Shown in pieces: positions 44,584 to 53,080 of a DNA stretch of 64,000 nucleotides. Each line of letters starts with the position of its first letter. Position 1 is the first letter of the stretch. The notes under the pieces were generated by a model. That model searched no databases, had not been told where the DNA came from, and saw only the letters and a program-made list of their open reading frames with translations. Source of the stretch: Flavobacterium sp. Root420 (GTDB lineage: Bacteria > Bacteroidota > Bacteroidia > Flavobacteriales > Flavobacteriaceae); assembly GCF_001427905.1 (NCBI RefSeq), contig NZ_LMEF01000030.1, positions 248,001 to 312,000 on the forward strand, in the 5' to 3' direction. Position numbers and translations under genes: made by a program.

Positions 44584-45816
44584 GTTTTGCTTAGAAGCAT
44601 TTGATTTTCTTGATTTATGAGCCCCTCCGCTTCGGTTAGAATTTTTTGGTTTTTCTGCTGCTGCTTCCGGACTTCCGGAATGCCACGGATAAGGATGATC
44701 AGTAATTATTTTTACATCTACTTTTATTAGTTTTTGAATGTCTTTCCAATAAGGTTCTTCATCTTTACCACAAAAGGAAATCGCAATTCCCCCATTTCCT
44801 GCACGTCCGGTTCTACCAATTCGGTGAACGTAGGTCTCAGGGATATTTGGTAAATCAAAGTTGATTACAAATGGCAATTGATCGATATCGATTCCTCTTG
44901 CAGCAATATCTGTTGCAACAAGAACACCAACTTCTTTATTTTTAAAGGCATCCAGAACACGTTGTCTTGCATTTTGCGATTTGTCACCGTGAATTGCTTC
45001 TGCCGGAATATCTTTTTTACGAAGCGCTTTTACAACATTATCAGCACCATGTTTGGTTCTTGAAAAAACAAGCACATTTGATAAGTTTTCGTTTTTTATT
45101 AAATGATATAATAAATTTCTTTTCTCTGTTTTTTCAACAAAATAAACACGTTGTTCTACAGTTTCAGCCGTTGATGAAACTGGTGAGACTTCTACTTTTG
45201 CCGGATCTTGCAAGAACATTTCAGCCAGTTCACGAATCGCAATTGGCATCGTCGCAGAGAATAATAAAGTCTGGCGGTTTTTAGGAGTTAATTTCACGAT
45301 CTTTTTCACATCGTTTATAAATCCCATATCCAGCATCTGATCAGCTTCATCTAAAACCAAAGTATGTAAATGGTCCAAATCTAGAAATCCCTGTTTTTGT
45401 AAATCCAGTAATCTTCCCGGAGTTGCGACCAAAATGTCAACACCACTTTTTAAGGTGTCAACTTGTGGATTTTGAGAAACTCCACCAAAAATGGTTAACT
45501 GTGTTAAATTGGTATATTTGGCATAAGTGTCAAAACTCTGTCCAATTTGAACCGCTAACTCACGTGTTGGTGTAACTATAAGGGCACGAATTACTTTGGC
45601 TTTTTTTGTGGAACCTACAATTCGATGTAACTGATGTATAATTGGAATAGCAAATGCCGCTGTTTTCCCTGTACCTGTTTGCGCACATCCAATTAAATCT
45701 CTTCCTGATAAAACGATCGGGATAGATTGTTCCTGAATGGGAGTAGGGTTTAGGTAGCCTTCTTCAAATACGGCTTTTTGTATACTTTTTGAAAGTGATA
45801 AATCTTCGAATAACAT
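44566..45816 (-). CDS. DEAD-box RNA helicase (RhlE-type)
   Basis: 416 residues. Q motif at the start (FEDLSLSKSIQKAVFEEGY), Walker A AQTGTGKT, PTRELA, DEAD, SAT, and HRIGRTGRAG motif VI. The RhlE-type pattern is followed by a basic Ser/Lys/Arg-rich tail of about 40 residues ending KQNKKRWY. It unwinds short RNA duplexes in ribosome assembly or RNA decay. It is a single gene sharing its terminator with the sensor kinase gene. A cold-shock-type role is typical but not shown. Confidence 0.94.
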   Translation of the reverse strand: MLFEDLSLSKSIQKAVFEEGYLNPTPIQEQSIPIVLSGRDLIGCAQTGTGKTAAFAIPIIHQLHRIVGSTKKAKVIRALIVTPTRELAVQIGQSFDTYAKYTNLTQLTIFGGVSQNPQVDTLKSGVDILVATPGRLLDLQKQGFLDLDHLHTLVLDEADQMLDMGFINDVKKIVKLTPKNRQTLLFSATMPIAIRELAEMFLQDPAKVEVSPVSSTAETVEQRVYFVEKTEKRNLLYHLIKNENLSNVLVFSRTKHGADNVVKALRKKDIPAEAIHGDKSQNARQRVLDAFKNKEVGVLVATDIAARGIDIDQLPFVINFDLPNIPETYVHRIGRTGRAGNGGIAISFCGKDEEPYWKDIQKLIKVDVKIITDHPYPWHSGSPEAAAEKPKNSNRSGGAHKSRKSNASKQNKKRWY

Positions 45817-45951
45817 ATCTTAGGTATTAAGATTTTAGTTTAAAGTACTAAAATTCTGTGCAAAGATAGACTTATTCAGCCAATCGTTTATTTGAATTGG
45901 GGTTTATTTGGGAAATACACTAATTTTTAGTTATTTAAATTTCAGTTAAGA

Positions 45952-46989
45952 TTAAATTTTTTCGTTGTTTGCCTTAATGAAATCGGTTATTAAATAGCCA
46001 ATTAGTTTTCCTATTAAATTGTTGTTTGGAGAATCAGCTAAATCTGGTGCGCCTTCGCAAATATGTAAATAAGTAGCATTTTTATGTTGTCCGAAGAAAG
46101 ACACAAACTGGCGCAATTCTTCTACTGAAAACCCACTAATGGTCATGGCGCTGCTGGCAATGTTTGGAATGGCATCCAAATCAATTTCAATACCAAAAGA
46201 ATCATTTTTGATAAATTCTAAGGCCATAATCATTTCCTTGTTGAATTCTTTTTCTTTTCGAATGTTTACGCTGTCGTACGTATTATAACGAACACGATCT
46301 TCTAATTTTTTAATGATATCCAGAACACTTTTTGATGTATAATTCTCATGTAAACCAAAAATAAAATATTTTTTCAGGAAACCTTCTTCGTAAGCATATG
46401 AGAAGCCATTTCCGCTATGACGTCCTTCTAAAATTCTGAAATCAGAATGGGCATCAAAATTAATGGCGTTTATAGGTTTTCCTTTGGCTAAAGCCGAACC
46501 TTTTATATTTCCATAGGCATTGTTATGTCCTCCACCAATAATAATAGGAGTTTTTCCTGCTTTGACAATAGTAAAAATAATATGAGAAACTTCCTTGTCA
46601 ATTTTTTCAACTAGCTGACTTAATTTTGAGCGGTCGTCGATGTCATTAAAATCCAGATTTTCAACATCGCGCATTTCTTCGGCAACATTTATTTGGCCTA
46701 AAATAATAATCTGACTGCCTTTGCAAAAACGATTATGCTGAATATTAGCGATACTTTTTATAGCACATTGCCATGCCGATGCTGCTCCGGGTCTGCCGTA
46801 ATTTGCACGCACGCCAATATCTTCAGGAATTCCCAAAAGCACATATTTAGCCTCACTTTCTTTTAGAAAAGTAATTTTGTCAGCACCTTTCGGAATGACA
46901 ATCATCTTCTCTCCAAACTTTATTTCACCACTTCGGTGGTTTGTGACTTTTGCTAAATCATTAACAGTAAAAGGAATTAATTTCTCCAT
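45952..46989 (-). CDS. hutG: Formimidoylglutamase (arginase/ureohydrolase family)
   Basis: 345 residues of the ureohydrolase fold. Binuclear manganese-site motifs: GGGHNNAYG, DAHSDFR and EIDLDAI, plus GVRANYGRPGA near the N-terminus (substrate-loop pattern). The next hut-type gene, hutI, lies 1.1 kb to the right, so hydrolysis of formiminoglutamate to glutamate and formamide in histidine degradation is the likely reaction; arginase or agmatinase activity is less likely. hutH and hutU are not in the window. It is separated from hutI by a gene on the opposite strand. Confidence 0.85.
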   Translation of the reverse strand: MEKLIPFTVNDLAKVTNHRSGEIKFGEKMIVIPKGADKITFLKESEAKYVLLGIPEDIGVRANYGRPGAASAWQCAIKSIANIQHNRFCKGSQIIILGQINVAEEMRDVENLDFNDIDDRSKLSQLVEKIDKEVSHIIFTIVKAGKTPIIIGGGHNNAYGNIKGSALAKGKPINAINFDAHSDFRILEGRHSGNGFSYAYEEGFLKKYFIFGLHENYTSKSVLDIIKKLEDRVRYNTYDSVNIRKEKEFNKEMIMALEFIKNDSFGIEIDLDAIPNIASSAMTISGFSVEELRQFVSFFGQHKNATYLHICEGAPDLADSPNNNLIGKLIGYLITDFIKANNEKI

Positions 46990-47055
46990 AAAAAAAAATA
47001 TTGCTCAAAAATAATATAATTGTATTAACTTACGTTATTAGGATATATTAATTCT

Positions 47056-47063
47056 TAAATTTG
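47056..47063 (+). promoter_or_regulatory. -7 box before the coiled-coil gene
   Basis: TAAATTTG matches TAnnTTTG, 22 bp before the ATG at 47086. No clear -33 TTG. Confidence 0.35.
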
Positions 47064-47085
47064 TTTTTAAAGAAAATTATTAAAT

Positions 47086-47964
47086 ATGGAAAACCCAAAG
47101 AACAACAACTCAAGTCTAAAAGCGGTAATCGCAGTTTTAGCAGTCCTATTGATCGGTAGCTTAGTGTATATTTTTAAATTATCTTCTGATACAGAAGTAG
47201 TTAAAACAGAGCTTACAACAACCATGACAGAAAAAGAATCTGTTATGAAAGATTTACAAGAATTGAAATCAACTTATGATGCTGCTATCGCTGAAAACAC
47301 ATCAATGTCTGATGAGTTAATTCAGGAAAGAGACAAAGTGGTCGCTTTGATGGACGATTTGAATAAATCTAAAGGAGATGTATCTAAATACAGATCTCAG
47401 GTTCAGGCAATGCAAGGTAAAATGAAAACTTTAGTTGCTGAAAACGATGAATTGAAAAAACAAAATGGTGTTCTTACAGTTCAAAGAGACAGTACAATTG
47501 TGGTTTTAGGAGAGTCGAAAAAATACAATGAAGTATTAGTTGGTCAAAACGAAGAATTGGCTAAAACGGTTGAAAAAGGTTCTAAATTATCAGTTTTAAA
47601 TACTAAAACAATTGCTTACAAAGTAAAAGGTTCTGGTAAACAAGTTGAAACAGATAAAGCAAGCCGTGCTGATGTTTTAAAAGTTAGTTTTACAATTGCT
47701 GAGAATCAAATCGCAAAATCTGGAGATAAAACCTATTATGTACAGGTTATTGACAGTAAAAACAATGTTTTAGGCGATAAAAAAACAGAAACTTTTGGAG
47801 ACAATACTTTGACTTATAGTTTTAAAACTACTGTTCAGTATGAAAATAAATCTGTAAATGTTTCTGAAGATTTAATTGGTAAAGATTTCGAAAAAGGAAC
47901 TTATTTTATCAATGTTTTTGATAATGATGAATTAGTTTCTAAAACTAGTTTTACTTTGAGATAA
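47086..47964 (+). CDS. Membrane-anchored coiled-coil protein
   Basis: 292 residues. A short cytoplasmic tail, a membrane helix (about 13-30, AVIAVLAVLLIGSLVYIF), a long coiled coil (about 38-155, with KSDELIQERDKVVALMDDL-type heptads), then a beta-rich domain (about 165-290) ending FTLR. The tail KGTYFINVFDNDELVSKTSFTLR resembles an Ig-like or secreted-protein C-terminus. I do not recognise a named family. It is flanked by hut genes on the opposite strand with its own terminator; no functional link is evident. Confidence 0.78.
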   Translation: MENPKNNNSSLKAVIAVLAVLLIGSLVYIFKLSSDTEVVKTELTTTMTEKESVMKDLQELKSTYDAAIAENTSMSDELIQERDKVVALMDDLNKSKGDVSKYRSQVQAMQGKMKTLVAENDELKKQNGVLTVQRDSTIVVLGESKKYNEVLVGQNEELAKTVEKGSKLSVLNTKTIAYKVKGSGKQVETDKASRADVLKVSFTIAENQIAKSGDKTYYVQVIDSKNNVLGDKKTETFGDNTLTYSFKTTVQYENKSVNVSEDLIGKDFEKGTYFINVFDNDELVSKTSFTLR

Positions 47965-47999
47965 TTTACCCAGCGGGATAACAATACCACTAAAACATT

Positions 48000-48031
48000 A
48001 AAGGTCTGTGAAGTTTTTCACAGACCTTTTT
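48000..48031. terminator. Intrinsic terminator between converging genes
   Basis: Perfect 13 bp stem, AAAGGTCTGTGAA (48000-48012) with TTCACAGACCTTT (48017-48029), loop GTTT, then T run. It follows the coiled-coil gene and lies 24 bp from the end of hutI on the other strand. Confidence 0.92.
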
Positions 48032-48054
48032 TTATTAAAAATAATTTTTAAAAA

Positions 48055-49293
48055 TTAGTTCAAAATTTCTCCTTCCAGAAAAATACTTTCAATTAAATTA
48101 CTACCAAAAGCATATGGAATCTGATAATAAGACGAAATTGGTTTGGTTAGTATTAAATTTGCTTTTTTTCCTTTTGTAATACTTCCGTGGGTTTCTGAAA
48201 GTCCCATTGCATAAGCGCCATTTATTGTCGCAGCATTTATCGCTTCTTCTGGAGTCATTTTCATTTTAATACAAGCCGTTGCAACCACAAAATTCATATT
48301 TCCGGATGGAGTAGAGCCGGGATTGAAATCTGTTGCCAAAGCAAGAGGTAAACCTGCTTTTATCATTTCGCGTGCAGGTGTATATGGAATACTTAAAAAG
48401 TAAGAACACGAAGGCAATGCCACAGGCATCGTTTCGGTGTCTTTTAAAGCTTCAATATCTTGTGGGTTCATAATTTCGAGATGATCGACAGAAAGGGCTT
48501 TAAATTTAATTCCGGACTGAATTCCTCCTATAGAGTTGAATTGATTCACGTGAATTTTTGGCTTTAAGCCGAATTGAATTCCGGCTTCCATTATTTTTTC
48601 GGTTTCTTCTACAGAAAAATAACCGGTTTCACAGAATACATCAATATAATCGGCTAATTTGTTTTGAGCAATTTCCGGAAGCATTTTAGTGATAATTTCA
48701 TCAATATAGCCTTGCTTGTTTTCTTTGTAATGTAATGGAAAAGCATGTGCGCCTAAAAAAGTGGCTTTAATGGCAATTGGATAATTTTCTGCCAGTTTTT
48801 TAATAACACGCAACATCTTTAATTCTCCTTCAACGGTAAGTCCGTAGCCTGATTTTATTTCGACAGCTCCGGTTCCTAAATGCATGACTTCTTCCAAGCG
48901 AAGTTTGGATTGCTCATAAATTTCTTCTTCAGAAGTTTCGTTGAGTTTTTTAGCCGAATTTAAAATCCCACCTCCTCGATTAGCGATTTCCTCATAGGTA
49001 AATCCGTTGATTCTGTCTACGAATTCCTGTTCACGATTTCCTGCATAAACGATGTGTGTGTGACTATCGCACCAAGTTGGCAAAACGATTCTGCCCGTTG
49101 CATCAATAATTTTATCGGCTTTGATTTCAGGAAGGTTTTCCATTGATCCGTAATCTTCAATTAAATTATCTTTTAAAATAAGAAAAGCATTTTTGATAGT
49201 TGGAAGAATTGCCATTTCAGCTCCTGAAACTTTTGTGATGGAAGTTTCCCGAACCTGAAGGAGTTCTTTTATATTTTTAATTAGAGTGATCAT
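48055..49293 (-). CDS. hutI: Imidazolonepropionase
   Basis: 412 residues from the ATG at 49293 (MITLIKNIKELLQVRET); an ATG at 49332 would add thirteen doubtful residues reaching the repeat. Amidohydrolase-fold motifs: DSHTHIVYAGNREQEF (metal ligands His-x-His), GAVEIKSGYGL, LGAHAFP, VDHLE and DFNPGST. It converts imidazolone-5-propionate to N-formimino-L-glutamate, the substrate of the HutG-type enzyme nearby. Together they are the last two steps of the histidine degradation route. A 16 bp inverted repeat lies just upstream. Confidence 0.96.
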   Translation of the reverse strand: MITLIKNIKELLQVRETSITKVSGAEMAILPTIKNAFLILKDNLIEDYGSMENLPEIKADKIIDATGRIVLPTWCDSHTHIVYAGNREQEFVDRINGFTYEEIANRGGGILNSAKKLNETSEEEIYEQSKLRLEEVMHLGTGAVEIKSGYGLTVEGELKMLRVIKKLAENYPIAIKATFLGAHAFPLHYKENKQGYIDEIITKMLPEIAQNKLADYIDVFCETGYFSVEETEKIMEAGIQFGLKPKIHVNQFNSIGGIQSGIKFKALSVDHLEIMNPQDIEALKDTETMPVALPSCSYFLSIPYTPAREMIKAGLPLALATDFNPGSTPSGNMNFVVATACIKMKMTPEEAINAATINGAYAMGLSETHGSITKGKKANLILTKPISSYYQIPYAFGSNLIESIFLEGEILN

Positions 49294-49317
49294 TCGTAGT
49301 GTTTTAAGTAATACTAT

Positions 49318-49376
49318 AAACACAAATTTCACAAATTATCATGAATCAATTCGTGAAATCTGTGAAATTTGTGTTT
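49318..49376. repeat. Long inverted repeat (REP-like) between hutI and the cyclase gene
   Basis: AAACACAAATTTCACA (49318-49333) and TGTGAAATTTGTGTTT (49361-49376) are perfectly complementary (16 bp), with a 27 nt loop that can fold again (CATGAAT with ATTCGTG). The CACGAATTTCACAGA-type composition recurs between flavobacterial genes (from memory). One copy is in this window. It may also act as a weak terminator for the cyclase gene on the minus strand. Confidence 0.6.
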
Positions 49377-49420
49377 AGGTTGGAATTTGGAATTTTAGCT
49401 ATTGGAATTTATTGTGAAAT

Positions 49421-50473
49421 TTATTCTGAAACTGTTATTTCAAACATTTTGCTCCAATTTTTGCCCGTTACAAAAATGGTCTTAGTTTTAGGATTGTATG
49501 CAATTCCATTAACAACATCTCCAGAATCAATATCTTTCATTAATTTACGTAAACTTGACATATTTAAAATTCCTTCAACTGCTCCAGAAGCTGGATTTAC
49601 TACTGCAATAGCATCTTTTTGAAATACATTCACATAAAATTTTCCGTTAATTAATTCTAATTCATTTACCGCTTTTATTTTTGAAGTTCCCGAATAAACA
49701 TTAATATAATCGACCATTTTTTGGGTTGCAGGATCCATTTTCCAAATTTTTTCTGTGCCGTCTGATTGATAAATGTATTTACCGTCATTTGTCATTCCCC
49801 ATCCTTCGATCTCTTTTTCGTAAGTAAAGGTTTTTTTAAGTTTTAAAGTATTGGCGTCATAAATAAAACCTGTTTTTTCCTGCCAGGTTAATTGAAACAA
49901 TTCACCATTAATGAAAGTAATTCCTTCTCCGAAATATTTTGGATCAAGGTTTATTTGTTTAAAAGTTTTCCCAGTTTTATAATCGTATTTTCTTAAAAAT
50001 GAATTTCCTTTTTCTCCAGTACTTTCATATAAAGTGTCTTTGTAGAATTCTAAGCCTTCAGTAAAAGATTTTTTGTCGTGAGGATAAGTATTGACGATTT
50101 TAAAATTCAATAATTTCGGTTCAACATTAGAAACTACCTCAATTCGTTTAGTTGCATCTGAAGAATCAGATCCAAAATAAACAGTTGCTTTTAAATATTG
50201 ATAGCCTAGTTTTTGACCTTTTAATTCAAATTTGAATTTCTCAGCACCTTTTGTGCTCCCAACTTTTTTGTCATTAACGAAGTATGCAACACTATCAATT
50301 TCTTTTGCATTTGGATTTAAAATTGCAATCGAAACGGCTTCTTGTGGCAGAAAATGAGCAGGAAAAGCAGAATCATCAATAGTAAAAAAAGAATTTTCAC
50401 CTTTATTTTTATCTCCACATCCAATTAATGTGATTCCTAATAAAATGACAGTTAGGAAGTTATATTTTTTCAT
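49421..50473 (-). CDS. Glutaminyl-peptide cyclotransferase (plant-type), lipoprotein
   Basis: 350 residues from the ATG at 50473 (MKKYNFLTVILLGITLIGC), giving a lipoprotein signal with Cys19. An ATG at 50617 extends the frame through the SRP RNA on the other strand and is rejected. After an Ig-like region (about 25-105) a five-bladed propeller matches glutamine cyclotransferase (Glu_cyclase_2): YPHDKKSFTEGLEF, STGEKGNSFLRKYDY, YFGEGITFINGELFQLTWQE and VNELELINGKFYVNVF. It forms pyroglutamate at N-terminal Gln of exported proteins, in the periplasm or at the surface, which may protect them from aminopeptidases. It is a single gene. Confidence 0.92.
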   Translation of the reverse strand: MKKYNFLTVILLGITLIGCGDKNKGENSFFTIDDSAFPAHFLPQEAVSIAILNPNAKEIDSVAYFVNDKKVGSTKGAEKFKFELKGQKLGYQYLKATVYFGSDSSDATKRIEVVSNVEPKLLNFKIVNTYPHDKKSFTEGLEFYKDTLYESTGEKGNSFLRKYDYKTGKTFKQINLDPKYFGEGITFINGELFQLTWQEKTGFIYDANTLKLKKTFTYEKEIEGWGMTNDGKYIYQSDGTEKIWKMDPATQKMVDYINVYSGTSKIKAVNELELINGKFYVNVFQKDAIAVVNPASGAVEGILNMSSLRKLMKDIDSGDVVNGIAYNPKTKTIFVTGKNWSKMFEITVSE

Positions 50474-50528
50474 AGTTAAAAATTTGAATAAGCCAATATA
50501 CGACGATATTTTTATAGCAACAAAGCTC

Positions 50529-50558
50529 TTGCAAAAATATAAAAAGATTGTATATTTG
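50529..50558 (+). promoter_or_regulatory. Promoter of the SRP RNA gene
   Basis: The best Bacteroidota promoter in the window: TTG at 50529-50531, 19 bp spacer, then TATATTTG at 50551-50558, 2 bp before the RNA sequence. Confidence 0.8.
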
Positions 50559-50560
50559 CA

Positions 50561-50656
50561 CCGGCAAGTCCTACACGACCAGCTCCTGCAGACTCCCCCA
50601 GGATGGGAACATAGCAAGGGTACGTGGTTGAGCGGTGCGATGTAGGTCGCTTGCCA
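50561..50656 (+). ncRNA. ffs: Signal recognition particle RNA, small bacterial type (4.5S)
   Basis: About 96 nt folding as one rod. The closing stem pairs GGCAAG (50563-50568) with CTTGCC (50650-50655), then CCTACA (50570-50575) with TGTAGG (50641-50646). The apical domain has the Ffh-binding symmetric loop: CCAGGATGGGAACATAGCA (50598-50616) equals the CAGG...GGAA...AGCA pattern of 4.5S RNA, and GATGTAGG matches the conserved 3' strand. It is followed by a T8 run. It binds Ffh and FtsY for cotranslational targeting of membrane proteins. Confidence 0.93.
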
Positions 50657-50690
50657 TTTTTTTTATTTTTTAGATTTAATACAAAAGTAG

Positions 50691-50713
50691 TCTTCCTTCG
50701 GGAGGATTTTTTT
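50691..50713 (+). terminator. UUCG-loop terminator downstream of the SRP RNA
   Basis: TCTTCC (50691-50696) pairs with GGAGGA (50701-50706) with one G-U pair, TTCG tetraloop, then seven T. It backs up the T run directly after the RNA. Confidence 0.75.
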
Positions 50714-50824
50714 ATTTTTGGACCTGTCGGAAGTTAGAAGTTATATGTGAGAGGTTAAAAGTTTATCTCCTATCGAACTCTAATCACAGACAATCATGTT
50801 TAACATATAACATCTAACTAAAAA

Positions 50825-51628
50825 ATGAGTAAAGTCGTTTTAATTACCGGAGGATCCTCAGGGATTGGAAAATCTATTGGAGAATTTTTGCATATAAAAG
50901 GTTTCGTTGTTTACGGAACGAGCCGTAATCCTGAAAAGGTTCTTAATTCTATTTTTCCGTTAATAGCTTTAGATGTTCGTAATGCAGAATCGATTAAATC
51001 AGCTGTTGCAAAAGTTATCGAGATTTCGGGGCGTTTAGATGTTGTGATAAATAATGCCGGAGTTGGTATTACAGGTCCATTAGAAGAAATTCCAATGGAA
51101 GAAATCAAAAATAATTTTGAAACCAATTTTTTCGGGCCAATTGAAGTGATGAAAGCTGTTTTGCCACAAATGCGTGAGCAAAAATCGGGTTTGATTATTA
51201 ATATTACTTCTATTGCCGCTTATATGGGATTGCCTTACAGAAGCGTTTATTCGGCATCAAAAGGAGCTTTGGAATTGATTACTGAGGCTTTACGAATGGA
51301 AGTGAAGTCTTTTGGAATTGAAATTACAAATGTGGCACCAGGCGATTTTGCTACCAATATCGCTTCTGGACGTTATCATGCACCGGTTATACAGGGTTCT
51401 GCTTATGAAAAAGTGTATGGTGATACTCTTGCAACAATGAACGAACATGTTGATGCAGGAAGTAATCCGAATGAAATGGCTGATGCGATTTTTAAAATTA
51501 TGCAGCAGAAAAGCCCGAAAGTGCATTATAAAGTTGGTGTTTTTATGCAGAAATTTTCGATTGTATTAAAGCGTGCTCTTCCAGATAAAGTTTATGAAAA
51601 AATGTTAATGAATCATTACAAATTGTAG
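50825..51628 (+). CDS. SDR family oxidoreductase
   Basis: 267 residues. TGGSSGIG (8-15) for NAD(P), NNAGVG (about 79-84), catalytic Ser in INITSIAAY, and YxxxK as YSASK (about 144-148). The C-terminal half carries the NPNEMADAIFKIMQQKSP pattern common in 17-beta-HSD-like classical SDRs. It is unlikely to be strictly steroid-specific; substrate unknown. It is followed after 119 bp by the aldolase gene, which has its own promoter-like box. Confidence 0.93.
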   Translation: MSKVVLITGGSSGIGKSIGEFLHIKGFVVYGTSRNPEKVLNSIFPLIALDVRNAESIKSAVAKVIEISGRLDVVINNAGVGITGPLEEIPMEEIKNNFETNFFGPIEVMKAVLPQMREQKSGLIINITSIAAYMGLPYRSVYSASKGALELITEALRMEVKSFGIEITNVAPGDFATNIASGRYHAPVIQGSAYEKVYGDTLATMNEHVDAGSNPNEMADAIFKIMQQKSPKVHYKVGVFMQKFSIVLKRALPDKVYEKMLMNHYKL

Positions 51629-51700
51629 GCTTAAATACTGTTTTCATTTTTCAAGTTTAATTTAAAATTGATTTTAAAATTATTATTGCTATTGATTTTG

Positions 51701-51708
51701 TAATTTTG
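51701..51708 (+). promoter_or_regulatory. -7 box before the aldolase gene
   Basis: TAATTTTG matches TAnnTTTG, 39 bp before the ATG at 51748. TTG triplets upstream are not at 17-23 bp, so the promoter is tentative. Confidence 0.4.
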
Positions 51709-51747
51709 CACCGAATTTTTAAACACACAATTAAATATAAAATAGAT

Positions 51748-52404
51748 ATGAAATTTTTTATTGATACAGCTAATTTAGCGCAAATTAAAGAAGCACAAGC
51801 ATTAGGTGTTTTAGATGGTGTAACAACGAATCCGTCATTGATGGCAAAAGAGGGTATTACCGGAAAAAACAACATTTTAAAGCATTATGTTGAGATCTGT
51901 AACCTTGTAGAAGGTGATGTAAGTGCTGAAGTAAATGCGTTGGATTATGATGGAATGATCAAAGAAGGTGAAGAACTAGCTGAATTACATGATCAAATCG
52001 TAGTGAAATTACCTATGACTAAAGAAGGTGTAATGGCTGCAAAATATTTTTCAGATAAAGGAATTAAAACAAACGTAACACTTGTGTTTTCAGCTGGACA
52101 AGCTTTATTAGCTGCGAAAGCGGGAGCAACTTATGTTTCTCCTTTTATTGGTCGTTTAGATGACATTTCTACAGACGGTCTAAATTTAATCGAAGAGATT
52201 AGATTGATATATGATAATTACGGATATGAAACTCAAATTTTAGCAGCTTCTGTGCGTCATACCATGCACATTGTAAACTGTGCTAAAATTGGCGCAGATG
52301 TTATGACAGGTCCTCTTTCTGCAATTTATGGATTATTGAAACACCCATTAACTGATATAGGATTAGCTCAATTTGTTGCTGATTTCGAAAAAGGAAATAA
52401 ATAA
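51748..52404 (+). CDS. fsa: Transaldolase-like fructose-6-phosphate aldolase
   Basis: 218 residues from the ATG at 51748 (MKFFIDTANLAQIKEA); an ATG at 51706 falls at the promoter box and is rejected. The fold is the small transaldolase type: DGVTTNPSLMAKEG, VVKLPMTKEG with the Schiff-base Lys87, NVTLVFSAGQALLAAKAGATYVSPF split over the barrel and FIGRLDD. It can act as fructose-6-P aldolase or transaldolase; the two cannot be separated by sequence alone, though the length (about 220) fits both TalC and FSA. Cytoplasmic. Confidence 0.92.
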   Translation: MKFFIDTANLAQIKEAQALGVLDGVTTNPSLMAKEGITGKNNILKHYVEICNLVEGDVSAEVNALDYDGMIKEGEELAELHDQIVVKLPMTKEGVMAAKYFSDKGIKTNVTLVFSAGQALLAAKAGATYVSPFIGRLDDISTDGLNLIEEIRLIYDNYGYETQILAASVRHTMHIVNCAKIGADVMTGPLSAIYGLLKHPLTDIGLAQFVADFEKGNK

Positions 52405-52423
52405 TACGATTTAAACGTTCTAT

Positions 52424-52462
52424 AAAACGCTATCTTTTCTTGTAAAAGGTGGCGTTTTTTTT
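52424..52462 (+). terminator. Intrinsic terminator after the aldolase gene
   Basis: AAAACGCTATCTTTT (52424-52438) pairs with AAAAGGTGGCGTTTT (52444-52458), using two G-U pairs, 5 nt loop, then T run. Confidence 0.85.
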
Positions 52463-52491
52463 ATTGTTTTTATTCATCAAATAACCCACAT

Positions 52492-52986
52492 ATGAAAAAA
52501 ATAATAGTATTATTCGTGTTGTTATTGTCTGGTTTGCAGATAAATGCACAGGCTAAAGTTTTGAAATCAGTAAATGAAGCAGGCGATGTCGCTACTTTTG
52601 AATTAGATTGTACAGTAAAATTTCAGACACTCGCCAAAGGGTTGCGATATAACATTACCCGTCATGAGTTTAAAGGTCCGGAAATGAAAAACTCTTATCG
52701 ATTACTTTTGGTAATGGATGGATTTTATTCTAAAACATTAAATAAGGAAATGACTGTCTCGGCTGTTTTGAGTGATGGAACTGTGATTGAAGCCAGAAAG
52801 ATAATTGAAGATGATGGTTTTTTTGATGGTGCCTGCACATTAAAGATTAAAGACCCTAAAGCGCTTTTAAAAGCCAATATAGAGAAAGTTATTGTTCATG
52901 CCGATAAAGAAGTTGTTTATACATTATCAGAACAAAATAAAGCTATTTTTAAAAAGAATCTCAATAATATTATTACTGCAAAATAA
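52492..52986 (+). CDS. Uncharacterised secreted protein
   Basis: 164 residues with a signal peptide ending INAQ (about 19). The mature part is beta-rich with AGDVATFELDCTVKFQTLAK and LRYNITRHEFKGPEMKN, then KIKDPKALLKANIEKVIVHAD. Two Cys at about 40 and 115 could pair. I recognise no family. It is single, ending in a terminator shared with the sugar permease gene. Confidence 0.7.
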   Translation: MKKIIVLFVLLLSGLQINAQAKVLKSVNEAGDVATFELDCTVKFQTLAKGLRYNITRHEFKGPEMKNSYRLLLVMDGFYSKTLNKEMTVSAVLSDGTVIEARKIIEDDGFFDGACTLKIKDPKALLKANIEKVIVHADKEVVYTLSEQNKAIFKKNLNNIITAK

Positions 52987-53015
52987 GGCAGAATTAATTT
53001 TAAAGTATTAAACTA

Positions 53016-53064
53016 AAAAATCCCAAATCCAATTGATGAAAATTGGAATTTGGGATTTTTTTTT
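53016..53064. terminator. Bidirectional terminator between converging genes
   Basis: AAAAATCCCAAATCCAATT (53016-53034) pairs with AATTGGAATTTGGGATTTTT (53041-53060) with one bulged base, 6 nt loop. A and T runs on the two sides serve both strands. Confidence 0.9.
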
Positions 53065-53080
53065 ATTGTTATTTTATAGT

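Noticed and set aside
49421..50617. Long version of the glutaminyl cyclase gene starting at 50617
   Set aside because: The extra 48 residues are antisense to the SRP RNA and its promoter, and a proper lipoprotein signal starts at 50473.
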